Positions 1-12,185 of a DNA stretch of 64,000 nt are shown one piece after another (within the stretch, counting starts at the first letter, position 1; each line of letters starts with the position of its first letter). Where the stretch lies: assembly GCA_963971305.1 (NCBI GenBank), contig OZ020303.1:61194867-61258866 (forward strand), read 5' to 3'. This stretch comes from Arcuatula senhousia. Lineage: Eukaryota > Mollusca > Bivalvia > Mytilida > Mytilidae. Below the pieces are notes generated by a model. The model had not been told where the DNA came from. It searched no databases and saw only the letters and a program-made list of their open reading frames with translations. The position numbers were made by a program, and so were the translations under genes.

Positions 1-1545
1 TAAAGAAACAAAAGCTTTTGTACATGAAAAACAGAAAATTAAGCATGCTTTGAAGTGGAATTACACATGCAAAAATTAAAATTGCACTGTTATCTAATAT
101 CTGACTAAAGTATTTTGCACTGCATCCTTTGAAGGAAGGAATGGGATTTTTTTTTCTATTCTGAAAATAGAATAGCAACAGGAAAACCCAAAGTGAGAAC
201 TCTCGTGGGACATTCATGATTGATCAATTTTACAGAACATGTTCCCAAGTTATCAATATTAAAGATGCATTATCTACTGACTGCCATTCAATTAGTTTAC
301 AAGTCTACAATTTTAATTTCTGTATGCTTCCACAATGCAAATATTCAAATACAAATGAAAAAAAAAGTACTTTAATTACATGTATGTAATGATGATATTC
401 AAACATGAATTGAAAAAAAAAATTAAATTGCAATGATGATGAGAAAAAAATTATATATCTTTTGAATAAAAAATTAGGAATATGAAACAATAATTTAATC
501 TTTGATAAAATTGATGGTGATAATTATATAATTTTTAAAACGAAAACTCAACCAACCAAAACAAAAAATATGTTTCCAAAACTTCGTTTTCTGGGGACAA
601 AAATATAGAAGCATTGCAAACTTAAAATAGAACATAAATGTATAAATCCCATAATATATATAAAATGTTTCATAGCCTCTTGATCAAAAAGTTTAAAAAT
701 ACCAATTAACCCATATAATACAAGAAGATAACGAACTTCAAAAAACATTTGAATGAAAAGTACTTTTACCTTATCAATAGCTGAATTAATTTACAATGAT
801 GGAAAATTGACATGTTTAATTAAGTTAATGAATACTTCATTATGGTTTGTACTTTTACTTTTCATTCAAAAAGTTTTAACTTACTTCCTGGTCGATCATC
901 GATCCAGATCGCATCTATATATAGAATATCATTCTAAATTTAGACATTCTCAAGAAAAACATAGCAAATATATAAAGGAATAGAAAGATTTGGGTAAATT
1001 CAAAATTACTCAAAAGGATATATCTGAACGAGCATGAACATTATGCATTCAAAATTGGAAAGAAGTTGGTAATTTTTAAAAACATTCCAAAAGAAATATG
1101 TCTGAAAAAGTGAAGAATCTTATGCAATCTGAGAATAGAAAAGAGGATTCTTGGAAAATGATACAAAATGAATAACAATTTGGTTTTGTGTGTCACTAAT
1201 ACAACATTTAACTACAGTGTGGTGATATTAAATTCGCAGCAAACTTTCACTGCACAATAAGCAGCTAAGAGAGATCAAGTGAGGGTCATTTTCAAAGACA
1301 AAAATTTGCTGTAAAAGGAAATTTGTCAATAAAAGATGAAAACTAATAAGTAAAAAAAGTTTTCAAACTAACAATTTTTCAAAATATTACAGCAAATTTA
1401 AACCTTGAATAATATTGCCCACCATCATAAGGGTGGGCAACAACCAACAAATTTACGACTGACGAAACACAACACTACAATGAAACACTGGTAATCTATA
1501 AACGATAGTGAAGTTTACCACAGACAAACAAACAGAAATACATAC
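1..1545 (-). other. LAR intron 3' of the FN3-3 exon (partial)
   Basis: AT-rich, noncoding. Short open frames here show no domain or splice support. The next LAR exon lies beyond the left edge. Confidence 0.7.
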
Positions 1546-1830
1546 TAAATGGCAACGTCTTGGCTTGGACAATCGTTGACTTGGCTCCCTCACCATTCCT
1601 GGACAGTGCTGACACCTGGATGTGGTAATATGTAGAGGGAATCAACTCTTCCAGGAGGTAGAAGTTTTGTGGAGGCTGGATAAGAACATGGGCAGCTTGT
1701 CTGACAGTCGAGTCATTGAAATAGAGCTTGTAGGCTGTGATGTTGGTAAAGTCCTTTGGAGGTGACCATGTGACTTCAATGCTGTTCGGTGATTTAACGT
1801 TAGGATGAACATTCATAACTTGGCCCGGCA
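1546..1830 (-). CDS. LAR: LAR exon: fibronectin III domain 3
   Basis: This 285-nt exon, phase 1 to 1, has a CATTTTCCAG acceptor and a GTATGT donor. It encodes a full FN3 domain: VPGQVMNVHPNVKSPNSIEV, TWSPPKDFTNITAYKLYF, then LLEELIPSTYYHIQVSALSR and NGEGAKSTIVQAKTLPFS. It matches LAR FN3-3 ([26 protein letters not shown]). The first 80 nt of its conserved part are duplicated about 400 bp upstream in the intron at 2141-2220. This is the last LAR exon in the window. Confidence 0.93.
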
Positions 1831-2140
1831 CTGGAAAATGTAATAAATGTTATGTTGAAGTAATTGAATACAATGACATAATATAGTCTGTGTACTACTA
1901 GTATTATTTTAAATTCATGTACTAAAACAAAACTATTGAACCATGCAACAAATTTTTTTTTTTCTAAATTCAAAACTTGCAGTTGTTCCCCAATGCTTAA
2001 AAATATCTTTGGAAGGAAACTTAATTTAAATGTGATCACTTTTATATGATCAATATGAAAGCCCTGTTAATTGAGCCTAAAACTTAGTCTCACTACATAG
2101 ACTTTCATATTGATCTAACAAAAGTGTCATGTTGTTTGTT

Positions 2141-2220
2141 GTTGGTGAAGTCTTTTGGAGGTGACCATGTGACTTCAATACTGTTGGGTGATTTCACATT
2201 AGGATGAACATTCATAACTT
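2141..2220 (-). pseudogene. Partial duplicate of the LAR FN3-3 exon with only synonymous changes
   Basis: The 80 bases align without gaps to exon bases 1742-1821. There are six differences, all at third codon positions and all synonymous, so the encoded VMNVHPNVKSPNSIEVTWSP and the following PKDFTN are unchanged. At the left the similarity stops after FTN; at the right it stops at an AAG directly before TTATG. That AAG would act as a phase-compatible acceptor, but its polypyrimidine tract is poor. I see no good donor after FTN. It may be a fragment of a decayed duplicated exon or a still-used alternative segment. Confidence 0.85.
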
Positions 2221-3059
2221 CACAACATGATCATATAAATTCTGAATTCAGACTTCAATTTGGTAAATATTTTAATTCGAAGCTCAATTTTGGTACAAAA
2301 AGAAGCTGTTCTAAGTTTTAATTTAGTAAGCAAGTCTCTTCCTTTGGCATTATTTGTATAAATCAATGTCACCGTAGCATGATGACTGCAGCCATCGCTG
2401 CATAGCATGAGCTTTTTATGCATATGTTTGCTTCTGCTGCAAAAGTAATGTTACTACTACTAAACTACATGTACTATAACATCAAATTAACATACAAAGT
2501 TAACACTTTATAGGGTGAATTTATTGTTGTGTGTTTCTTTTTGTTGCTGATGTTGTTTTATAACTTGTTTAATAAAATACATGAGCATGCCTTATGAAAA
2601 ACAATACTTTTAATTTTTTTTAGATATTCAATCAAATAGTATAGGCTAAACAATAAGGGATCTTCTTTATTCAGAACTAAGATGGGATAAGAAATCTGTT
2701 GAATTTCAAATTAATTTAGCAATTCAGCTTATTATAAGGTAAATGAATAAAGCATTCAGACTATTAATCTTTAGCATGATCTTTTCCTTTTTTTATTTGA
2801 ATGGGAACATCCAAAAATATTGCACTCTTGGGCTCCCACCCCCAACCCCTCAAAAAAATGCATAATGCATGCACTAGTTTTTTTAAATACCTCTTTAAGT
2901 ATATGAATATTTTAATTCTTTCCACAAAATATTAAAGGTTGAAAATTAAACATTGGTAGTGCATGGATATACCAATTATCATTTTCATAATATTTGTTTT
3001 CTTTTCATTGGTTACACAAATTTAGAACATGCATAAAATAAATCTTTATTTTTGATTGT

Positions 3060-3510
3060 TTTTCCATCATGCGAAAATTTTTGAAGATTTTTTTTCATCA
3101 AATAAAATTCATGCTAAATAAGACAGAATTAGGTCATAATGGACAAAGTTCAAGATATGGGTTTTAAAGCTTTTTTTTCTTCAATCTATTATCTAATTTT
3201 TTCCATCATGCAAGATTATCATAGAATTTTCTTTCATCAATTTACTTTATGCTCCAAGACAGATTTAGGTCAAAACAGTCAATAAAAAATTTCAATTTTT
3301 TTTTTTCACCATGCAAAATTTTTAAAGATTTTTTTTTTCAAATTAATTCATGCTTAACAACAGGTTTAGATTAAACCAGCCAAAGTCTAAGATACTGGTT
3401 ATTAGTTTTTCATTTTTTTTTCAACATGCAAGGTTTTTTGTATTTCTTTTTCAATTTAATACATGCTTAAAGATTGGTTTAGGTCAAATCAGCTTTAGTT
3501 AAAGAACCAG
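3060..3510. repeat. Degenerate tandem repeat, about four units
   Basis: Units begin with CCATCATGC/CACCATGC/CAACATGC at 3064, 3203, 3307 and 3422 and share an internal T-rich stretch, TTCATGCTxAA and TTTAGGTCAAA. Spacing varies from about 104 to 139 bp. Noncoding, inside the intron between FN3-2 and FN3-3. Confidence 0.6.
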
Positions 3511-6500
3511 GTAATATTTGTTTAAAAAAACAAAATGCTGTCAATTTTATCAGATCACAGACATGCTGACATAGGAATATGGTAACCTACAACTCATTTT
3601 GCAGAGAGGGTTTAATATGTTAATTAACTTAAAATTGCATTCAAAAGAGCTCTCAAAAAGTCAAATTTTGACAAAATTTTCATAAAATCAAGATTACTTG
3701 TAAAATGCTTGAAGTCCCACCTATGCAGAATGTAACTTCAACCTAAACATGTAAACTTATTTGAAACAAATGGATAGACAAATGAACAGACTTGAACCCT
3801 ATATTACGGAAATGAAATACAAGATAACAAATTTTACTGCTGATATTCAGTTGCAGAAAAATTTTCAAAACTGAACAAAATAGAAAACATATCTACTTTG
3901 AGAGCTCTTTATGGGTCAAATTGTATCATTCTTGGTCTAGTCTATTAAAATTGAGTATCAGCAAGCCAAGAACATGATGTGCTTACCCTCCAAGTCAGCT
4001 GAAAAACCCAGACATCAAAACTTTTAATATTGAAGCAGATAATGGCTTATGTAACTTCCAACTACTCAGTACCAATGGTACTTTGATTGACAGAAAAATA
4101 TGAATTTATACTCTTGTGCAATCTTTATCTTTGTGTGCATGTGATGTGATGTTTTTTACAATTTTTACTGTGTTGTATAAATTCACAGTGTTAAGGTGAC
4201 ACTCTACAAAAATTGTCAAAATGTAAACTATGTACAAAGGTTTCTATTTTTCATCGTGTACTATTTCAAAAATCTGATTAATGATTCAACAGCTTTAAAT
4301 TCATCATCATAAACTTAATTTTGAAGAAAAGAAATTTCTACTACTAATTAAAGGTCTCAAAGGTTTATACAAATATCATTAAGAAAATGCTTTACATGGT
4401 AAATCAACTTAAAATCATCCCATTACCCTTAATTTTCTATAATTTGGAAAACTTTTAAGTAGATTCAAGGTTGAATTTTCTAAAGAGTTACGAAATTTGT
4501 AAAATAATTATATTTCCTGCAAACTGATTTCTCGCTAACTATGAAAAATAAATACCTCTGTTTAAAAAATACAACTAAAATGTTTATTTAACACACTTTT
4601 TATGTATATTCAGTGAAATCTAAACAATAATATGAAATGAAATAATATCACACAAAAAGAAGATTATGCAGATGTTCAGACTATGCTGTCCAAACTTGTG
4701 CTGAAAAAAAAAATATAAATGACCACATCAACGCAAGCTCACCGTAATATCCTGAAGAAGTGCGAAGGCAGCAGATAAAAAACAACGCATAAATCAGTCA
4801 AATGATTCAAGTGCATTTAAATGGCTTTATTACAGTTACGCTAGCGCTTAAAGCGCATGTAAATTTGAACTATGCACTGCTATTATTTTCTTTTTTCCAT
4901 GAAAATTTATGAAAAATCATATAGTTTTTTTTTATTCTTATAAAATCTTTAATTCTATTTAAAAATATTTAAAACTTCCTTTTTTTACCAAAGTACTCAA
5001 TGAATTGAAAAATGAAAAATTATTAATAATTCAAAAGTTATACAACATATAAATTTCAAAAGAGAAAGAAGAGAGATTTACTTTTAAAAAGGCACATTTA
5101 AAGAACGCGCAAAACAATCACAAAAAAATGTTGTAGATAGTTCACTATGCTAATACTGATAGAGCATGCTCGCAAGGGATATAAATATATATAAACATGT
5201 AAATAGTACACAACGCATTATAAACAAATGCACGCAATACACATAACGCAATAGATGCGAGCCATTCTTGAGATGTGCTTCTTGATAGGTATACATATAC
5301 GACAGTGTATATTTGAAAGATCCTTTTTTTTAATTGTAAGATTTCATTCAGAGATTTTAGAGATTATTAAAAATAAAATACCATGCAGATGGAGAGAAAA
5401 ATTGTGAGAGAAACTGTTTTGAACATCGAATGCAGATGTCACTTATTCAGGTTTGTTAAGCTGGCATCAGATTAAGCTGGGGGAGTCACATCCAACAAAT
5501 TTATGAGTGCTAAACCAAAACTTTTCTTTTCGTCTCAAGATGCAACCCATCCCACAAAAATATCATTACCTAATTCTTGTATTTATTTATATTTCAATTT
5601 TTTTTTTCTCTTAACAATTTTGAAAAAACTTCGAAACATATGGTTCTTCACAAAATAAACTACAGACAAAATCAGACAGCTTTGGAGATCCCGTTAAAGA
5701 GAGAGTTAATCAGAGCAACCAAATTTAACAACTACATTGAATATAGCACAGTGCATCATACAAATTCTTATCAAACTACTTTTCTTTTTTAAAATATACA
5801 TGTATCTTCATTACACATCTTAATGATTTTTTAATATTGACTTAATCATTCCATGCCAGCTTAACATAATAGGATTTTGGGCACAGAATATTAAAAAATA
5901 CGTCTAAACAAGTGACTTGCCTGCGGGTGTGTCGACTTACCCGTGTTGTATATTATAGATTTGTCAATCGGTAATAGATTATCTCTATTACGATCTGTAA
6001 ACACAATTTTCATTGGTCAAAAAAACATGAAGCATTCCCACAGAGAAAACCAAACAAGACTCCAGAAGTCATGAAGGATCTTAAAATTTCAATTCAACAA
6101 ATTTGGAAATGAGATTTTGAACTGACCGATATTTAATCAACATTTTCTTTTTGATTTAATTTTAAACCTGAAATTCAATTTTCTTTTGTTTTAAAATCTT
6201 TACTTGATGATTTATAGAATCTTGACCACACGGCTGACTTCACAGGGACACAGAAAAAAATAATATCAAACTAGTTTTATATTCCCTAAAAGTCAAGGCT
6301 CTTTCAAATATTTTTGTCCACTAATATAATGTGTGATGATAATTTTTGTGTACATACGTGTGCTGTGTAGAGGTGATGGTATGTGTAATGGGAGTGGTAT
6401 ATGATTTAGTGAATTGGGAGGGGGGTCATCATTGACCTTCTGGAGTCTTCAAATTCATCAACATTACAATCACAAAGACAAACAAGATTCTAGAATTATG

Positions 6501-7420
6501 CTATTGTCATACTCATGCACAAATTTAAAACTTTTATCCCAAATTTTGTAGTCTTAGTGTTTCAATGATGGTTTCATGATGCAGGATTTTTCAAGGATCA
6601 AAGACTTAGTTATGGGAATTATCAAAAGATTTCTAACATCAATGAGACCATTTTCTTCTTTTTTTTCTTATATGGCTTCCTAGCTGTCATTGTAGCATAT
6701 CTAATACGAAACAAACTTCAGAAAGCTTAAATTTAACTGAACAAGCGCCAAAAGAAATCACACAGGCATGTCAAAGATTCCATTGACAAAATTTCATTAG
6801 GAATTTGCTTCTGATGTTGAATTAATAAAAATTTAGGCTCCATTAACTAAATCGTAGAATCCATTTTTCACATTATCTCTAAATGTACAGGAGTATAAAA
6901 GAATTTAAAAAAGAGTCCATTCAATTTTCAAATAAAACAAAGAAGCTTTTAAACAAAATCCATAATTACTTAATAGTATTTTGGCAACAATAAAAAAATA
7001 TTCACATTAAGCAGATTTTTTTTTCATTTCATATCTCTATTATAATACTCTGACAACCATGAAAAAAAACACCATTAGGAAGCAGAAATCTAAGTTATTT
7101 TATAAGGGTAATTTATTTGTAGGGGAGTGTTGTGGCAAGTGAACTGTGCAATGATATACTTGTATGAAGGGCCTGAAAATTTCGTTCCTTTTAAAAAAAA
7201 TTCTCCTTCCTCTGATATCTTCTGAAAATAACATGCAGTATACATCCTAAATATTCTTGAATGACAATACAGATATGATGTCACATGCACGTTGATGCGA
7301 GTATTATTATGTCGTGTCTCGGGTTATGCATGCGCTAAAACAATAACAAACCATGCTTTAAATAAAACTAAAAGTATTAAAAAATTCAAATACTGTATCA
7401 AATATTTAAAAAGGTTTTTA

Positions 7421-7489
7421 AGAAAGACATTTTTAAACTTGAAAGAAAGACATTTTTAAACTTGAAAGAAAGACATCTTAAAACTTGAA
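7421..7489. repeat. 23-bp tandem repeat, three copies
   Basis: Three head-to-tail copies of AGAAAGACATTTTTAAACTT plus GAA; the third has one change in the middle. Confidence 0.85.
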
Positions 7490-7651
7490 TAAATTTTTGG
7501 CTAAATTACCCCCCCTTTTTTGATTAAAATTTGTAAAACATGGTTCAGCTCATGCTTGCATTCCACTTGCGTGCCGATGGCTATATGTATGCTTCTACAT
7601 ATCTCTGATTATGGTCTACGTATTCTGACTTTGCTATCTAACAATGTATAC

Positions 7652-7859
7652 CTCCAGGTCTGGTTACAACTTGTTGGAGCTCGGATATCGGACCCTCGCC
7701 TAGGTTAGAGTAGGCCAGGACACACAAGGTGTAGGTCTTGTTTGGGTCCAGTCCAGTAATGGTCGCCTGTCGCTCATTAGCTTTGGGAAGCGGAACATCA
7801 AACTGGGTCCATAGAGTGATGGGTAGCTCAGCATCCAATGTGTAAAATATCTTGTAACC
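7652..7859 (-). CDS. LAR: LAR exon: second part of fibronectin III domain 2
   Basis: This 208-nt exon, phase 0 to 1, has a GTCTTATAG acceptor and a GTATAC donor. It encodes GYKIFYTLDAELPITLWTQF, then ATITGLDPNKTYTLCVLAYS and NLGEGPISELQQVVTRPG. It fits LAR FN3-2 (GYRVYYTMDP...[23 protein letters not shown]). The YT.CVLAYS strand and the N-G-E-G-P turn are standard FN3 features. An overlapping frame on the same strand (7700-7930) reads through the intron and is a shadow. Confidence 0.93.
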
Positions 7860-8247
7860 CTATAAGACAGATTCAGTTTACAGGAATATATTGAGAATTT
7901 TATCCATTTCACACAATAATAGAAATACAAGGTAAAGATACAAAGGTTGTTTTCTTTGAAATATCATAATACATTTTATAGATTATGAAATTAATGTTTG
8001 GTTTTTCTGGTGCTAACTATCCGTATTCTGCTATTAACTGGATAATAAGGTGTTCAGATTTACCATTTGCAAAATTACTTCATTGTGTGCTGTTTATATA
8101 TTTAAAGCAGAAAAGTCTTTATTATGATTTGACAAAAATGTTCGTAATCTTCTTTTCAAAGTTGGTATATGTAGTTTGATCTAGTTTTTTGTTAGTGTAT
8201 TTTACTCTACAAGAGTTTTTCCTATCCTGTTGTTAGTGTTTTCAAAC

Positions 8248-8348
8248 CTTGATGATTCCATTTGGTTTTTCTGGTTCATCCCATTTGACATTGACTGTGA
8301 TGGCGCTTAAAGCTCGGACAACAACATTTCTGGGTGGTGTTCCTGGTG
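8248..8348 (-). CDS. LAR: LAR exon: first part of fibronectin III domain 2
   Basis: This 101-nt exon has a TTTCTTTCCAG acceptor and enters in phase 1 from FN3-1. It encodes APGTPPRNVVVRALSAI, then TVNVKWDEPEKPNGIIK, matching the LAR FN3-2 start [27 protein letters not shown]. The donor is GTTTGA, weaker than average, and leaves in phase 0. The partner exon follows after a short intron of 388 nt, the shortest in the window. This phase 0 interruption inside an FN3 domain breaks the otherwise phase 1 pattern. Confidence 0.9.
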
Positions 8349-9584
8349 CTGGAAAGAAATAATATAAACATTAGGAAAAGAGTTTTGATATGCTTAAACT
8401 TTAAAATTGTAGGAGCTGTGCAAGCCCTCAAATAAGTTTTACTGGTATATTATGGACCTTAACAAACAAATATTAACCATAGCGTGTTTTGGACATGACA
8501 GCAAACCGTTGTTACTTTCTATTTCCTGTTCATATGTTGTGCAAAACAAAAAGGATCTTAATGACCTCATTACAAAATGTTCAATCAAATCATCTGGTTT
8601 TAAAAATAAATTCAAATTCATTCCTTCCAAAATGATCAAAAGAACTATCTTTAAACGTTTACTTTTTAAAAAATTTTTTCAAGCTACAGAAATAAAATTA
8701 ATATAAAGTTCAGTTTAAAGCAATCTGGTCTATGTATGCTTTAAATGTTGAAGGAAATGTTAAGTTAGGATCTCTCACTTTATAAACAACAAGGGTAGAC
8801 AGCTGAGTTACTTTTTCAATTACATTTTCTAAATAGATGATGAAAGCATTTATTAAAAGAATTTTAAAAGAAAGTAAAGGTCAAAAGAAAGAATTTCATT
8901 TTGAAGTTCCCTCCTCAAGCAAAACATTTTACAATATCTTATTAAAAGTGCATGAACTGATACTAAAACATGCACTCAAACCATTGCACAAGGAAAGCTC
9001 TACAGAAATGCTATCATACCAACAGATGAGTAATGTCAAATAAACTCCTCATACACAATGGTACAACTAATAATTAAATGTTATACATCTTAATAGTAAA
9101 CAATATATCTATGATTTGGCACCGATGCAACTTTCATGATTTATCTTTCCCATCTCTCAATAGGACAACAAAACATATTGATGAAGTCAAAATCTCGACA
9201 TGAGATCGCCCAAAAGCTTGAACTTTATCAGGATAGAGGAATCGGTTATTAAAATGATTCAGGTGTCGGTAAGGTGTGGTATTAATTTTTTGATCTGATC
9301 AGAATGGTAAAGAAGTAGATGTAATGAACATATAATTGTAGCCTCATGGGGCAGAATTGGCAAAGACGTTTGAAAGTTTGTACAAGATTTGTTTCAATAG
9401 AAGCTTGAACAGATCAAAGAGGGCAGATTCAATCTAAGAATCAAGGGCATCAGAAACATTAAGTAAAGCAAGAACATCAATGCATGGAAAAGTAACTACA
9501 ACCTGAAAAGTCAACCTGATTTGGAACAGACAGATGAACCGACCTATTAACTTTATACCCCTATTTTTTTAGTGTGCGTGTGTG

Positions 9585-9825
9585 TGTGTTGGTGTTTTAC
9601 GAAATTTATCGACGCACCTGGGCCATGTAGGGCGGTGGGCCATGTAGGACGGTCAGTGTTTAATGGTGGAGGAAACCAGAGTACCCGGAGAAAACCACCG
9701 ACCATCGGCAGGTAACTGACAAACCTTAAATGACATACAGTTGGGGAAGTCCCTTTTTTGTTAAATACAAACGGGACTCGAACACCAGCTCAGAGGTGAT
9801 CGGCTGGTGATCAATAGTGACCTAT
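9585..9825 (-). mobile_element. SINE-like dispersed repeat
   Basis: On the minus strand it carries a Pol III B-box-like GTTCGAGTCC (in TGGTGTTCGAGTCCCG, about 9775) close to its start. At its other end, on plus, is the invertebrate repeat motif GGAGGAAACCAGAGTACCCG with GAGAAAACCACCGACC. A degraded relative of that motif lies near 58340-58410. The A box is not clear, so a tRNA origin is inferred. Confidence 0.5.
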
Positions 9826-9882
9826 ACTTTTGAAGATAGGGCATAAAAAGAAAGTTCATATAAAGAGTTGAGAATATGTTGT

Positions 9883-9972
9883 CTTGACCTAAGCAGATAT
9901 TGGTACAGGCTTTGTCAAAATTGCATTCTTGACCTAAGCAGATATTGGTACAGGCTTTGTCAAAATTGCATT
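9883..9972. repeat. 45-bp perfect tandem duplication
   Basis: Two identical copies starting CTTGACCTAAGCAGATATTG at 9883 and 9928, just left of the THAP/YqaJ transposon. Confidence 0.9.
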
Positions 9973-10195
9973 GAACAGACAGAAAACATAAGAGTTAAGC
10001 TTATTTTGCCTAAAAAGCTTGTCTTTTACTTGAGTTTTGTTAAATCTTTCACACAAATCCTTACAAGAAAATCCAATCATTTCAAGCTTCTTGGTTGATT
10101 GTCATTAACACACTTTTAAACTAAAAACTAAGTCCCAATCACATTTATTTCTTATCACCATTACAGACAGAACTATCTACAACATTAAGCCTATT

Positions 10196-10270
10196 AATAG
10201 TTCTATTCCCGGTAGAAGCTTATCAGTTGTGGTATCATGTTTCAATAACTCTAGCTAGGTACAAACTTAT
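10196..10270 (+). repeat. Left terminal inverted repeat of the THAP/YqaJ transposon
   Basis: Begins AATAGTTCTATTCCCGGTAG and ends in CTAGGTACAAAC. It pairs imperfectly with 14163-14235; the outer AATAGTTCT and inner CTAGGTACAAAC blocks are identical. Confidence 0.75.
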
Positions 10271-10392
10271 CAACATCTGTTGATCAGCTACAGTAAGAAC
10301 CATTAGATAAATACACACTTGTTTTTGTTTTCACCTCATTATTCTCTTGATTAACTGTTTAATTTTGAGTTTTAAAATTATTGTGAAATACA

Positions 10393-12165
10393 ATGCCAAC
10401 AAAAAGATGTTCATGGGGAACATGTAACAGTGACAGTAGATATAAGGATAAACCTCACATGACAGGGGTTTCATTTTATCCATTTCCCAAACCATGGATT
10501 GATTTAGAAAAATGCAGAAAATGGTTAAAAGCATGTGGACGTCCTCACACACAGCTGAACGAAAAAATGATAGCAGGTCACCACTATGTCTGTTCAAAGG
10601 TAAGCATTTCCTTAAACCTTCATGTTTTATTTAAACTTTTTTCTTAATATAAAAAAATATGATATATTCATGTTTCATGCAATGTTGACTTATTTACAAT
10701 TTACAAGACAAACTTTGATCAAATGTTTATTATACAAGTTGGCATTTACTTGTACATGCATGTAAACAAATGTGATTCTAATACATGTAATATTAAAAAA
10801 AATGGATAAATATTGTATACTTCACAGATATTACAGTAACATATTTCCATGATAAACGTAAAAACCTTTATTTCTTTTATTTCCTAGCATTTCACAAATG
10901 GATACCCGTCACCACAGTACCCATATCCAATATCTGCAGATCCCTATGACGGAAAACGAAATGAAAAGTTTCGACCTGCACCAAGAAAAAGAGAGGCTCC
11001 TTCAACATCAACTCCACAGTGCACTCCTTCAAAGGTGCAAAAGTTGTATACTGCTGAAGATGTACCTGAAAACCTGACCGAAAGCAACAACGAAATAGAA
11101 GTGGAAGAAGACTGTACTAGTACTAACACAAAATCAACTCAAACGGATGCAGATTCTTCAAAAAATGTAACTGATTTTGACGTTCAATGCAATGTATGTG
11201 ACAATAAAATACAGTTAAGCAATAACGAAAGGAAAAAATTTAGAAGAAAAGATTTTGTTAAATCTATTTTAGAAAGTGACAAGTCATGTATGCAATATAC
11301 AGGAGTTCCATCTGTTACATTATTAAATAAAATATTTGAATGGGTAAAACCGGCTACGAAAAAGCTAAAATTGTGGGACGGAAAAAAGAAACTGTTTACA
11401 GGTGGAAAATCTGGTGGCCGAAAGAGGAGAGCACTAACATTATTTGAGGAATTTCTACTGACTCTTGTAAGAATACGGCGTGGATATGATGTTGTACATC
11501 TGGCATACCAATTTGGAGTGACCACAAGTCATGTTGTAAGAGTATCAACCGCATGGATCAACTTTTTAGCTCAGTGTTTCAAATCACTTATTAAGTGGCC
11601 TTCCACGGAAGTTGCAAAACAAAACCTTCCAAGCACGTTCAAGGACTTTCCGCGGACCAAGTCAATTATTGATTGTACTGAGATTTATGTAGAGAAGGCC
11701 TTTAGACCATCAGCCCAAAGATCAACGTGGTCAAGTTATAAACATGCCAACACATTCAAACTTTTAGTCAGCATAATGCCGTCAGGTTCTATTACATTTG
11801 TATCAAAACTGTACAGTGGTTGTATCTCTGATCAAAGTATAGTGGAAAAGAGTGGTTTTCTGGACTTAGTTCAAGATGGAGATGACATAATGGCAGACAG
11901 GGGATTTCATATCCGACATCTCCTACTACCTAAAGGGGCAACACTGAATATACCATCTTTTTCACATGGCAAGAGACTAAGTAAAAAAGCTTTAACAAGA
12001 TCAAGAAAAATCGCAACAGTACGGATTCACGTAGAACGTGCCATCCGACGAGTAAAAACATTTAGAATTTTGTCTGGAATAATTCCAATAAGACTACGAT
12101 TTCAGTTGGACCAAATTATTACAATTGTAGTTGTACTGTGCAATTTACAAAACAGGCTAGCTTGA
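10393..12165 (+). CDS. THAP-domain DDE transposase (two exons)
   Basis: Exons are 10393-10599 and 10888-12165 (donor AAG/GTAAGC, acceptor TTTCCTAG), giving 494 residues. The N-terminus MPTKRCSWGTC opens a THAP C2CH zinc finger: C6 and C11, the FYPFPKP stretch, and a CSKH motif completed across the intron. This is the DNA-binding part of many transposases. A region rich in Ser, Thr and Asp follows (about 100-170), then a basic patch GGKSGGRKRR. The C-terminal part is a DDE_4/Harbinger-type nuclease with likely catalytic residues D331 (IIDCTE), D406 (MADRGF) and E452 (HVERAIRR). The product should cut and join the element's ends. The start ATG precedes the THAP finger directly, as usual. No stop or frameshift is seen. 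Confidence 0.88.
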
Positions 12166-12185
12166 ATCAACATTTAATAAAACAA

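Larger units (their letters stand above)
1831..7651 (-). other. LAR intron between FN3-2 and FN3-3
   Basis: Holds the exon fragment copy (2141-2220), the degenerate tandem repeat (3060-3510) and the 23-bp repeat (7421-7489). The rest is AT-rich sequence in which I see nothing further. Confidence 0.7.
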
